DNA from: a virus
Direction: 5' to 3' (one strand)
IMG/VR virus record: IMGVR_UViG_3300042691_045931
Location: 1 to 21,721 of that record
DNA length: 21,721 bases
Part shown: piece by piece, positions 1-6,165 of the stretch
How the letters are laid out: the number at the start of each line of letters is the position of its first letter
How positions within the stretch are numbered: position 1 is the first letter of the stretch
Notes under the pieces: generated by a model
Told to the model about the DNA's origin: nothing
Seen by the model: only the letters and a program-made list of their open reading frames with translations
Databases searched by the model: none
Made by a program: the position numbers and the translations under genes

Positions 1-163
1 AGCTCTTAGATTCTCGATATTTGCTGGCGGTATTTTGGTGTATTATAGGGTATACCCCCTCCCCCACCCAGAGGTTATCCATTCCAACTAATATAGGGAT
101 GCTCGATCCTCTTGGGTATTGATATCATTTGCTTCAAGTAGATGATGGTATAGCATTAATAAT

Positions 164-213
164 AGGGCCTGCGGGCCCCTTTTTCCTTCTGGTGAATTTT
201 AGTCCCAGGAGGA
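164..213 (+). promoter_or_regulatory. Module A: terminator, box and Shine-Dalgarno
   Basis: A GC hairpin (gggcc 165-169 with ggccc 174-178) and T-run 180-184 is followed directly by the box ccttctggtga (185-195) and AGGAGGA (207-213), 7 bases before the ATG at 221. About 40 bases from the hairpin's 3' arm through the SD are repeated exactly at 4267-4306. The terminator role is from sequence; the promoter role is inferred. Confidence 0.6.
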
Positions 214-220
214 CAATTCT

Positions 221-2191
221 ATGTCTAAGTTTATCAAATCTGCCAAAACCAAAGCGGGCCGTATTCAGCTTGCCTACTCCTTTGAGTGGGAGTTGGGAGC
301 TGAGTTGGGAGCTGACCCCGCTCCCTACTACTTCTCTCTTTATAACGTTTTACTTGAGTTCCGGGAGTGGCTGGAACTCAATCCATTCACTCCCTGGAGT
401 GAATGGGAGGAGTGGAATAGTCTATCTAGCTCCCAGCGCTGGATTATCTCTCGGGTCATCACCCGAGAAGTAGCCTTGGAGGAGGCAAAGGAAGCAAATA
501 AAGTGCGCCTCCGCCTTATCCGATACCTTCATTTAAACGAAGGTATTAAACTCCCCTACGAGAAAGAGGGAATTTGGTTCGAGGAGCTAAGAACTCCTCA
601 GTTAGCTGAACGCCTAGTAGATCTAGGTGTTAAACACTGGTGGGAAGTAAAGCGCTTTCTCCCTCTATGGGAGGGTGTCCGCGCCCCTGGGCGGGTATGG
701 AACTCTGGTTACCAACCAGACCACAGTACGGTATTGGCAGTAGCATGCACCCCGAACTATAACCGCTTACCCATTTGGGTTAAGCGTGTACTAGTTCGTA
801 TGCCTGTTTCCACCCGCATTGGTAACGTCTGGGATCTAATCCCAGCTGCGAGCGTGTGGAAGTACAATACAGAGATTCCTAAGTCTCTGGCTGTACGGCT
901 GGGAACTCTGTACAAGTCCCGCCCAGACCTCCGAGCCCTTGCTGGGGTCATCTGGAAAGAGGAGGGGAAACAATGGGATCGGGCACGCCGCCGTTCCCGT
1001 ACCGAACGCGTTAATGCGTTCTGGCAGCGCTTTAATGAGGTGTGCCACTTGGGGCGCACGGCCATAGCTCAGTACCTGTGGCTTAATGGGCACAAGCGCC
1101 TAGCCCTCCGTAAATTGTACGGGGAACTTAGTTGTGCTATTGAGCGCCCTCTGCTCAAGGCCTTTAAAGAAAACGAAGAAACTATATTTGGGGAGGGCGG
1201 GCATATACCTACCTTGAAGGTAACAGCAGCTAATAAGCTATTGCTACGTGAGAATCCTCTAGAGTACATTGTCCCATTGGTGGTTACTTTTGGAGGCCGC
1301 TCTGAGGAGTGGCTCAGTAAGATGGCCAAGCTCGGCTACAGCGAGCATGACGCCACCTACTGGTTACCCCTCGGCGGGCAGGGATTGAGCGAGTTTCTAT
1401 TCGCACAGGGGGAGCGCCTACGCCAGCGCTCTACCTCAGTTTCTGAACTCGGCTTAATATGCCGAGTCTGGCACAAACTAAATACAGAGGAGCGCTCTCT
1501 GCCATTCCGTCAACTAGTGACGGCATGTAAAGTACGTAAGTACACAAATATTAAGCACCAAGAGTTTGCTTTTGAGTGCGCCAATTGGGGCGTATCTACC
1601 CGGGATTTCGAGTACTACGAGGGGCGTTTTATACGTTCCCTACAACAACCCAACTTCCTCCCGGGGATTAGTGCAACCCGGGATGGAATACGGGCGTACT
1701 TCCTCCCCCGGGAGGATACGCGAGGGCTCTTCCTCGGTGAATATACCAACTGTTGTCAGCACCCAGACGGAGATGGGGGGGCCTGCGCTTGGTATGGGCA
1801 AGAAAAGCCCAATTCTGGATTCCTCGTATTTGAAGATGATATAGGAACCATAATAGCCCAGTCCTGGACCTGGATTAACAAGTCCGGGGATTTGTGCTTC
1901 GACAATTGCGAAGCACTTGGGCTAGAGCAACGAGAGCCCACGGTTATTCTTCTCTACGAAGAGATAGCCCAGAAGATTCTTAAGATGTGGTTCATCGAAG
2001 GGGTGATCATGGGAGAAAGTGGGGATCTCTATAGTGCCTTCGTCAACCGGGTGCTCCTCGGAGCAAACGGGGATCTTTATGGTGCCCTCGCCGCATGGGG
2101 CAAGGTACTTAAAGTAGGAGGGTCTCTTCTACCACAAGATTACAAAGGGTATACGGATGCTAAGCGCGTCTATGTGATCAGTCATAACTGA
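221..2191 (+). CDS. Large protein with C-terminal CCQ-motif domain, function unknown
   Basis: This 656-residue soluble protein starts at the ATG placed 7 bases after a strong AGGAGGA. Most of it is Trp/Arg-rich and probably helical. Residues about 495-570 form a distinct domain: a FLPRED stretch, then YTNCCQH (C511, C512, Q513, H514), a glycine-rich DGDGGAC segment, IIAQSWTW and CFDNCEALG. That pattern recalls a domain I associate with large phage and plasmid proteins (PcfJ-like in general style), but I cannot name the family with certainty. The clustered Cys and His could bind metal. It is the first gene of the island of individually terminated genes. A 34-codon open stretch in another frame begins at its stop, so a frameshifted extension is conceivable but unproven. 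I am sure that it is a gene and unsure what it does. Confidence 0.85.
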   Translation: MSKFIKSAKTKAGRIQLAYSFEWELGAELGADPAPYYFSLYNVLLEFREWLELNPFTPWSEWEEWNSLSSSQRWIISRVITREVALEEAKEANKVRLRLIRYLHLNEGIKLPYEKEGIWFEELRTPQLAERLVDLGVKHWWEVKRFLPLWEGVRAPGRVWNSGYQPDHSTVLAVACTPNYNRLPIWVKRVLVRMPVSTRIGNVWDLIPAASVWKYNTEIPKSLAVRLGTLYKSRPDLRALAGVIWKEEGKQWDRARRRSRTERVNAFWQRFNEVCHLGRTAIAQYLWLNGHKRLALRKLYGELSCAIERPLLKAFKENEETIFGEGGHIPTLKVTAANKLLLRENPLEYIVPLVVTFGGRSEEWLSKMAKLGYSEHDATYWLPLGGQGLSEFLFAQGERLRQRSTSVSELGLICRVWHKLNTEERSLPFRQLVTACKVRKYTNIKHQEFAFECANWGVSTRDFEYYEGRFIRSLQQPNFLPGISATRDGIRAYFLPREDTRGLFLGEYTNCCQHPDGDGGACAWYGQEKPNSGFLVFEDDIGTIIAQSWTWINKSGDLCFDNCEALGLEQREPTVILLYEEIAQKILKMWFIEGVIMGESGDLYSAFVNRVLLGANGDLYGALAAWGKVLKVGGSLLPQDYKGYTDAKRVYVISHN

Positions 2192-2288
2192 TCAACAACG
2201 CCTCCCCGCTCCTGTTATTAATCTCGTGGCTTTACGCCGCGAGATGGAACAGATAAAGCAGGAAATAGCGAAGCTCCACCGTGAGTGA
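2187..2288 (+). other. Possible short coiled-coil ORF or frameshifted tail of the 656-aa gene
   Basis: From the end of the preceding gene a different frame stays open for 34 codons and reads like real protein, ending REMEQIKQEIAKLHRE, an amphipathic helix. No ATG begins it; a GTG at 2226 would give 20 residues. There is no good ribosome binding site. It could be a tail reached by frameshifting near the stop at 2189-2191, a small gene with a rare start, or chance. Confidence 0.2.
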
Positions 2289-2317
2289 GCGGAGCTAAAT
2301 AAGTAGAGTAGATAAGG

Positions 2318-2370
2318 AGGGGCCTCGGGTCCCTTTTTCCTCGTAGTGAACCTTATCTCTAAGGAGGAGA
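2318..2370 (+). promoter_or_regulatory. Module B: terminator, box and Shine-Dalgarno
   Basis: Stem aggggcc (2318-2324) pairs with ggtccct (2328-2334), followed by T-run 2334-2338, box cctcgtagtga (2339-2349) and AAGGAGGAG (2361-2369) before the ATG at 2373. The GTG inside the box (2346) opens the same frame, but it lies upstream of the SD and is not the start. Confidence 0.6.
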
Positions 2371-2372
2371 TT

Positions 2373-2696
2373 ATGCTTTACGTTTTGAACTCTTTTCCCA
2401 ATTCTTTGTACCCCACCACACCAGGTGGGGTTATAACCAGCACTTGTATTTCAGAGGAAGAGGCCCGCGCTCTCCTCTCCATTACTGACTGGACAAGTGC
2501 TATAGGGCACCTCTCTACGGCGGAGCTACTCTCCGCCCGTCTCGGAGTAACCGTACCCGTGAATCGGGTACAGGTGCCCCCAGGGGCCGAGTATATTGTA
2601 TGTTTATTTGTCAGCCCTCGGCGGTTGGCAGAAGGAGAACGATGGACGGAGGAGGATATACTCCAGTTCGACATCAACTACATCCTTGTTAAGTAG
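2373..2696 (+). CDS. acrIII-1: AcrIII-1 family viral ring nuclease (DUF1874), anti-CRISPR
   Basis: The 107-residue protein matches the DUF1874 / AcrIII-1 family (SIRV1 gp29, STIV B116) along its length. It begins MLYVLNSF, like the family's first strand. It has AIGHLSTAELLSARLGV, with H46 aligning to catalytic H47 of SIRV1 gp29, then VNRVQV. The segment RRLAEGE places R84 and E87 opposite R85 and E88. The protein ends with a beta-strand as in the family. Family members cut cyclic tetra-adenylate (cA4), the second messenger made by type III CRISPR effectors, and so stop Csx1/Can-type ancillary nucleases. Some cellular relatives (Crn2) are fused to or sit beside CRISPR genes, but no cas gene is nearby here, which favours a viral or plasmid anti-CRISPR. 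The start at 2373 is fixed by AAGGAGGAG. The gene has its own terminator and box, so it is expressed alone. Confidence 0.9.
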   Translation: MLYVLNSFPNSLYPTTPGGVITSTCISEEEARALLSITDWTSAIGHLSTAELLSARLGVTVPVNRVQVPPGAEYIVCLFVSPRRLAEGERWTEEDILQFDINYILVK

Positions 2697-2704
2697 TTGA
2701 TAGA

Positions 2705-2754
2705 AGGGGCACAGTGCCCCTTTTTCTTTCATTGAACTATTAACCCGGGAGGGA
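2705..2754 (+). promoter_or_regulatory. Module C: terminator, box and Shine-Dalgarno
   Basis: Stem aggggca (2705-2711) pairs with tgcccct (2715-2721), with T-run 2721-2725. The box is the most divergent copy (ctttcattgaa, 2726-2736). The SD is GGGAGGG (2747-2753). The stem closes the AcrIII-1 gene, nine bases after its stop. Confidence 0.6.
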
Positions 2755-2756
2755 TT

Positions 2757-2894
2757 ATGAAATCATTAGCATTAACATTAGTAGTATCCATAGTTATAAT
2801 TCCCGTCATCTTCATAACGGTAATAACTAATCCGGTAATAACTAATCAATTACCTAGCCGTGGAGACGGTCAAAACATACCATCTGTACGTTAG
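2757..2894 (+). CDS. Small single-pass membrane protein, 45 aa
   Basis: The frame encodes 45 residues starting MKSLALTLVVSIVIIPVIF. One hydrophobic helix spans residues about 3-24, and a short polar tail (SRGDGQ) follows. There is no cysteine and no lipobox. GGGAGGG lies just upstream of the ATG, and the gene has its own module upstream and its own terminator downstream (2921-2942). Tiny single-helix proteins of this type are common among phage early genes that act on the host membrane, but nothing here shows a specific target. Confidence 0.7.
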   Translation: MKSLALTLVVSIVIIPVIFITVITNPVITNQLPSRGDGQNIPSVR

Positions 2895-2920
2895 GAGTAT
2901 CTGGACATGAAATAAAAGAA

Positions 2921-2971
2921 AAGGGGCCTCGTAGCCCCTTTTCTTTTAGTGATCTTTATACCCAAGGAGGG
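2921..2971 (+). promoter_or_regulatory. Module D: terminator, box and Shine-Dalgarno
   Basis: Stem aaggggc (2921-2927) pairs with gcccctt (2934-2940). Then come the box cttttagtgat (2943-2953), a TTTATAC segment and AAGGAGGG (2964-2971), before the ATG at 2976. Confidence 0.6.
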
Positions 2972-2975
2972 TATT

Positions 2976-3110
2976 ATGAATACTAAACTATCAATTGTTA
3001 TTGCTGTCAGTGCCGTTTTACTAACATGCTCTGCCATCATTGGTGGAGTATACGTAGGCATTTGTCACAGTAACTACCCCGTGACGGCGTGCGAGGTAGA
3101 CAAAGAGTAG
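2976..3110 (+). CDS. Small cysteine-containing membrane protein, 44 aa (paralogue 1)
   Basis: The protein has a hydrophobic helix (residues about 5-28) that includes LLTCSAIIGGVY, then a short tail with two more cysteines (C30, C39) and an acidic end, VDKE. The LLTC stretch resembles a lipobox, but Thr at -1 is not canonical. The next gene is a clear paralogue sharing the C-x-AIIGGVY core, the two tail cysteines and the VDK end. That fits a short loop closed by a disulfide outside the membrane. AAGGAGGG precedes the ATG. Confidence 0.75.
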   Translation: MNTKLSIVIAVSAVLLTCSAIIGGVYVGICHSNYPVTACEVDKE

Positions 3111-3115
3111 TAGTT

Positions 3116-3170
3116 AAGGGGCCTGCCCAGGCCCCTTTTTCCTTCTAGTGATCTATAACCCTAGGAGGGA
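3116..3170 (+). promoter_or_regulatory. Module E: terminator, box and Shine-Dalgarno
   Basis: Stem aaggggcct (3116-3124) pairs with aggcccctt (3129-3137), then T-run, box ccttctagtga (3141-3151), TCTATAACCC and AGGAGGGA (3163-3170), before the ATG at 3173. This copy is close to the consensus. Confidence 0.6.
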
Positions 3171-3172
3171 TT

Positions 3173-3304
3173 ATGAAATACACATTATCTTACATAGCAG
3201 CTATTGCGGTAATTCTTGGCACATGCGGTGCCATCATTGGTGGAGTATACCATGAGGCCTGTTATGGGCCTCTACCTACCTCACTATGTAAGGTAGACAA
3301 ATAG
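3173..3304 (+). CDS. Small cysteine-containing membrane protein, 43 aa (paralogue 2)
   Basis: This is a paralogue of the gene just upstream. Both have a hydrophobic helix with GTCGAIIGGVY (TCSAIIGGVY in paralogue 1), two cysteines in the tail (C30, C39) at identical positions, and a VDK terminus. Sequence between those anchors has diverged (HEACYGPLPTSLC), while the second halves of their terminators are almost the same. The arrangement points to duplication of a whole module plus gene followed by divergence of the tail, which would be the exposed part. AGGAGGG sets the start. Function is unknown. Confidence 0.75.
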   Translation: MKYTLSYIAAIAVILGTCGAIIGGVYHEACYGPLPTSLCKVDK

Positions 3305-3312
3305 TAGTAGTT

Positions 3313-3365
3313 AAGGGGCCTGGGCAGGCCCCTTTTTCCTTCTAGTAGTTTATAATCCTAGGAGT
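3313..3365 (+). promoter_or_regulatory. Module F: terminator, box and Shine-Dalgarno
   Basis: Stem aaggggcct (3313-3321) pairs with aggcccctt (3326-3334), followed by T-run, box ccttctagtag (3338-3348), a TATAAT hexamer (3352-3357) and AGGAG (3360-3364). The TATAAT match suggests this copy could also serve a host sigma-70-type polymerase as a -10 element. Confidence 0.6.
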
Positions 3366-3370
3366 ACATC

Positions 3371-3886
3371 ATGAATGGTCTACAAATGGAGAAAGTAGTG
3401 TTGCGTGTGATTGAAGAATTAGGTTTTAAATGTCCCAAGCCCCGTGAGGTATGGGGGGAGGGTTACTTGTATAACGCCGCCCATGAGCTCGCGAATAAGC
3501 ATCTAGAGCTCAACTCCCGAGGCGGTGTCCTTCGTCGTCTCGTCCCCACTGATGATTGGGGAGTCCTAGACCGGGTATACAAGGTGGACGTAATAGTCTG
3601 CCAGTATACTGGGGAATTATGGGCTCTTCAGCTTACTACCGATGCCGAGGCGGTATATAAGAAGCTGGGCCAGCTTTATAGTACCGATAGTCTTCGTCTG
3701 GCTGTTGGCATCGCCAAGACCTGCTTGGTGGAGATTAAACCCCCTCAGCCTACCTGGGAGGGGCTCGGCCTGACTAGCCGGGTGGACCGAGATCATCTCG
3801 AGGAGTGCCTCTATGAGATGTTTGAGACAATAGAGAAGAGTGACAAGCTCTTTCACTACCAGCTAGATCTAAGCTGGTTAAAGTAA
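3371..3886 (+). CDS. Soluble protein, possible PD-(D/E)XK-like fold
   Basis: The gene encodes 171 residues with no membrane segment, starting at the ATG after AGGAG. A helix containing E39 is followed by a predicted strand pair with D73 (YKVDVIV) and ALQLTTD (Q87, T89). This order (helical acidic residue, D on a strand, then Q-x-T on the next strand) resembles atypical PD-(D/E)XK nucleases that have Q in place of E. The canonical lysine is absent, so it may be inactive, be a different fold, or use another residue. The rest is helical with a conserved-looking W-rich middle. It is the last gene of the tight series 2373-3886. Downstream lies a structured region rather than a simple terminator. 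The nuclease idea is inference only. Confidence 0.75.
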   Translation: MNGLQMEKVVLRVIEELGFKCPKPREVWGEGYLYNAAHELANKHLELNSRGGVLRRLVPTDDWGVLDRVYKVDVIVCQYTGELWALQLTTDAEAVYKKLGQLYSTDSLRLAVGIAKTCLVEIKPPQPTWEGLGLTSRVDRDHLEECLYEMFETIEKSDKLFHYQLDLSWLK

Positions 3887-3907
3887 TAGGGTATAAAGTC
3901 CTAGTTA

Positions 3908-4028
3908 CTGAGGAGTCTATTAATCGAATACTCCTCAGAGTAAATGGGATGCCTACGCTACCTGAGTGGAGTCACGGCTGTGGTTCCACTCACTCGATTA
4001 CATAGACGCTAAGTGCATCTATGTAATC
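3908..4028 (+). ncRNA. Three consecutive hairpins, candidate structured RNA
   Basis: Three perfect stems follow one another: ctgaggagt 3908-3916 with 3930-3938 (9 bp), gagtgga 3964-3970 with 3985-3991 (7 bp), and gattacataga 3996-4006 with 4018-4028 (11 bp). None is followed by a T-run, unlike the terminators around it. The region lies between the stop at 3886 and module G. It may be a 3' untranslated structure, a small RNA or a leader element for the 49-aa gene. No riboswitch class is recognised. Confidence 0.4.
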
Positions 4029-4040
4029 AATTAATACTCA

Positions 4041-4089
4041 GGAGGGCCCACTCCCCTTTTCTTTCTAGTGAATATTTACTCTAGGAGGT
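4041..4089 (+). promoter_or_regulatory. Module G: weak terminator, box and Shine-Dalgarno
   Basis: A weak stem (ggag 4041-4044 with ctcc 4051-4054) and cccctttt are followed by the box ctttctagtga (4061-4071) and CTAGGAGG (4081-4088), before the ATG at 4096. This is the poorest hairpin of the set. Confidence 0.5.
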
Positions 4090-4095
4090 AAATCC

Positions 4096-4245
4096 ATGTC
4101 CCCTTATCACACTTATCTTCAATTAAATCATCAAACGATTCAACTCCGGTCCGTAGATGGGCCAGCATGTCATCTAGACCTGGATGGTCACCGCTGGTAT
4201 GTTCTACCAGATGGTGACTTCGAGGTCATCACTCTAATAGACTAA
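4096..4245 (+). CDS. Small soluble protein, 49 aa, unknown
   Basis: A 49-residue protein begins MSPYHTYLQLNHQTIQLRS and continues with a compact pattern of short beta-strands and turns (HLDLDGHRWYV, PDGDFEVITLID). AGGAGG lies 8 bases before the ATG. A second, N-terminally deleted copy lies about 1 kb downstream (5080-5198), with mainly synonymous or conservative differences. This shows that the reading frame was once under selection in both copies. No family recognised. Confidence 0.7.
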   Translation: MSPYHTYLQLNHQTIQLRSVDGPACHLDLDGHRWYVLPDGDFEVITLID

Positions 4246-4251
4246 CACTAT

Positions 4252-4304
4252 GGGGAGTATATAGCTCCCCTTTTTCCTTCTGGTGAATTTTAGTCCCAGG
4301 AGGA
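4252..4304 (+). promoter_or_regulatory. Module H: terminator, box and Shine-Dalgarno (duplicate of module A)
   Basis: Stem ggggag (4252-4257) pairs with ctcccc (4265-4270), followed by T-run, box ccttctggtga (4276-4286) and AGGAGGA (4298-4304). The stretch 4267-4306 matches module A (176-215) base for base, although the genes they serve are unrelated. Confidence 0.65.
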
Positions 4305-4307
4305 CAC

Positions 4308-5066
4308 ATGTATAAAATCCTAGCAGCGTCAATCTACGCCGCATTACAGGCAGCGGGCGTCTACGTCCACCCAACGACGTGGGCGTTCATCTCGTACTAT
4401 TTCATGGGAGGTTCCCAGCCCCCGACTCTATCTGAAGCCGACATCGCTGAGACACGCGATGCGGTAATACGAAACCTCAAGGCTCGTCTTAAGGACGAAG
4501 GGGTAAGCCGCCGCTCTCTAGTTACTTTCGTGGACATAAATATAGAAAACGGTTGGTGGTCTTCTTTAAAGGGGGCCATCGGTAACTTCAACTACCGCAT
4601 TTTGGCGGTAGGTCCCGACACGATTAAGGTGGAGTGTCGTGACACGTGGAACTTCAATCCCAACTCTTATTTCCTAAAGCTACCCTGTTCGCCTCGTCTA
4701 GCGAGTGCAATATCTTCTCTGGCCAAGAAGGTAGGTATAGAGGTCTTCTACGAGAAAAATAAAAGAGAGCTAATTATCTGTGAAAAGGATCTGGTCAAGC
4801 TCAATCCTGGTCGTGCCTTCACGACCGTGTGGGAAGTAGAGGTACCCACAACGGAGGTAGTTCCTGAGTGGGCTACTTACTGGGAGGTGGCTACCTGGAA
4901 TGAGGGTAACTATGCCTTCATTCGGCCTCTTAAGTACGTGCCATTACCCCTCTGCCGCTACCAGCGGGGTAAAGGAGTTTATGTTGGACGGGACTACCAT
5001 CCCGACATCGATTACGTGTCGATGTTAGAAGCAGGTTGGGCTCCCGCTGTAGATTTACCTGAATAA
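4308..5066 (+). CDS. Unknown protein, 252 aa
   Basis: The start is the ATG 4 bases after AGGAGG. Residues 1-35 are hydrophobic and small-residue rich (AASIYAALQAAGVYV), which may be one membrane segment or a buried helix. An alpha/beta body follows, with SRRSLVTFVDINIENGWW, GNFNYRILAVGPDTIKV and a notable RDTWNFNPNSYF turn (near residues 110-122). The C-terminal half is rich in Trp and Tyr. No catalytic motif is convincing. The DTWNFNP element looks like a conserved family signature, but I cannot place it. As a stand-alone cassette with a duplicated module it belongs to the same island as the AcrIII-1 gene, so a counter-defence role is a guess from context. Confidence 0.8.
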   Translation: MYKILAASIYAALQAAGVYVHPTTWAFISYYFMGGSQPPTLSEADIAETRDAVIRNLKARLKDEGVSRRSLVTFVDINIENGWWSSLKGAIGNFNYRILAVGPDTIKVECRDTWNFNPNSYFLKLPCSPRLASAISSLAKKVGIEVFYEKNKRELIICEKDLVKLNPGRAFTTVWEVEVPTTEVVPEWATYWEVATWNEGNYAFIRPLKYVPLPLCRYQRGKGVYVGRDYHPDIDYVSMLEAGWAPAVDLPE

Positions 5067-5079
5067 TTAAACATTTATT

Positions 5080-5198
5080 CTAGGAGGTAAATTCAGCGTC
5101 GGTCTGTAAATGGGCCGGCATGTCATCTAGACCTCAATGGTCATCGCTGGTATGTTGCACCAGATGGTGATTTGGAGATTATTACTCTAATAGGGTAA
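5080..5198 (+). pseudogene. Truncated copy of the 49-aa gene
   Basis: The SD context (ctaggaggtaaat) of the 49-aa gene recurs here and is joined to the second two-thirds of its coding sequence (from RSVDGPACHLDLDGH onward, here RSVNGPACHLDLNGH) after a deletion of roughly 45 bases that removed the ATG and the first 17 or so codons. The remaining frame is open to the TAA at 5196-5198, but it has no good start. The box and terminator normally upstream are also missing. This looks like a decaying duplicate. Confidence 0.75.
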
Positions 5199-5204
5199 TA
5201 CTAT

Positions 5205-5252
5205 GGGCCCGTCTCTACTTCTTATTCAAGATAGAGGCGGGCCCCTCGTCTT
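5205..5252 (+). terminator. Strong hairpin terminator
   Basis: Stem gggcccgtctct (5205-5216) pairs with agaggcgggccc (5233-5244), 12 pairs with one G-U, followed by ctcgtcttta. It ends the left gene island. Confidence 0.7.
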
Positions 5253-5320
5253 TAAATGATAGCGCCTTAAAAAGAAGAGGAATGAAGTTCAGCACCTGAG
5301 TTCGTTAAGTACGCCAGCAA

Positions 5321-5358
5321 TTGGCCCCTTTTCTTTTAGTAGTCCTATACACCCAAGT
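5321..5358 (+). promoter_or_regulatory. Module I: box without Shine-Dalgarno
   Basis: ggccccttttcttttagtag (from 5323) continues into CCTATACACCC. The box is clear, but the hairpin is only a 4-bp gcca/tggc stem and AGGAGG is absent. It serves the SD-less gene starting at 5366. Confidence 0.5.
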
Positions 5359-5365
5359 ATACACA

Positions 5366-6106
5366 ATGAGAAACAACAACAACGACAACCAGGCCTCTAA
5401 TCAAGCCTCTAACCAACCCACCAACTCCAAAAACTACGTATTTACCCTTAACGTAAGTCGCTCTGCCAGCACTAAGCCTGGCGTTGTTACTTACGTGCAC
5501 AATGGCGCTATCAAGCGCCGCCTGGATGGGTCTAGCTACTGGCTGGAGTTCCGGCTGATATCCAGTAAAAACGGAGAGGTACCTCTCACTACCTCCGATG
5601 GCCGTAGCTTATCTACAGCCGAGTTTGTAAAGCTTCTCTCCGGAGACGCCAGCGATGACGTGATAATGTCTGTAGAGTTATCTACAGATTTTGAAGACGG
5701 GTGGGACAGCTCGTGGGGGTGTGTAAAAGTTAGCTTCAGCGCGGAAGACCTCCGCGTTGGACGCGAAACGGAATACAAGGGCACAATAACCCAGTACTTT
5801 CACCTTGAAGGTGCGGAAATCCAACTTCATCGGGAAGTTGTCCGTCCGAAAATAGACCCGTCTATACTAGACGGGTTTGAGGGAACGGCAAAATCTAACG
5901 TGGTAACTACGGAACAGTTACATAGTAAAGCGGCCGCCCGCAAACGCAAACGGGAGGCTGCTAAGGCTGCACGAGATACTGCAGCAATAGTATCTAAGCC
6001 AGGTACTGTTGCTAAGTCAGTAGTAGCATCTGATGATACTGCTACTGATTGGGAAGTGCCGGCTGACCTATCAGTCGACATCGACATCAACGATCTACTT
6101 GACTAA
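5366..6106 (+). CDS. Unknown protein with Asn/Gln-rich start and acidic tail, 246 aa
   Basis: The ATG at 5366 is preferred over an upstream TTG at 5321, because that TTG would lie inside the terminator/box. The protein has a disordered Asn/Gln/Ser segment (residues 1-21), a beta-rich body (about 22-160), a very basic helix (SKAAARKRKREAAKAAR, 187-203), and a low-complexity tail ending DIDINDLLD. A beta domain followed by a flexible linker and an acidic tip is a layout also seen in single-stranded DNA-binding proteins, but no OB-fold signature is certain. There is no SD, like the next gene and the one at 11767. It lies directly before the polymerase gene, and both carry the box, so they may be co-regulated and cooperate. 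Confidence 0.8.
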   Translation: MRNNNNDNQASNQASNQPTNSKNYVFTLNVSRSASTKPGVVTYVHNGAIKRRLDGSSYWLEFRLISSKNGEVPLTTSDGRSLSTAEFVKLLSGDASDDVIMSVELSTDFEDGWDSSWGCVKVSFSAEDLRVGRETEYKGTITQYFHLEGAEIQLHREVVRPKIDPSILDGFEGTAKSNVVTTEQLHSKAAARKRKREAAKAARDTAAIVSKPGTVAKSVVASDDTATDWEVPADLSVDIDINDLLD

Positions 6107-6110
6107 TAAA

Positions 6111-6163
6111 AAGGGGCCCAAGCAGGGCCCCTTTTTCCTTTAGTGGCCCTATATTACCACTAA
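6111..6163 (+). promoter_or_regulatory. Module J: terminator and box upstream of the polymerase gene, no Shine-Dalgarno
   Basis: Stem aaggggccc (6111-6119) pairs with gggcccctt (6125-6133), followed by T-run and the box cctttagtggc (6137-6147), then CCTATATTACC. No AGGAGG lies before the ATG at 6166. If the box is the promoter read by the polymerase encoded downstream, this site would make its expression self-reinforcing. Confidence 0.6.
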
Positions 6164-6165
6164 CC

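Noticed and set aside
3942-4013. 22-codon frame within the triple hairpin
   Set aside because: No SD, and every part overlaps stems, so it is probably chance.
5321-5365. TTG start for the 246-aa gene
   Set aside because: It lies within the terminator/box module, and the resulting residues are translated control sequence.
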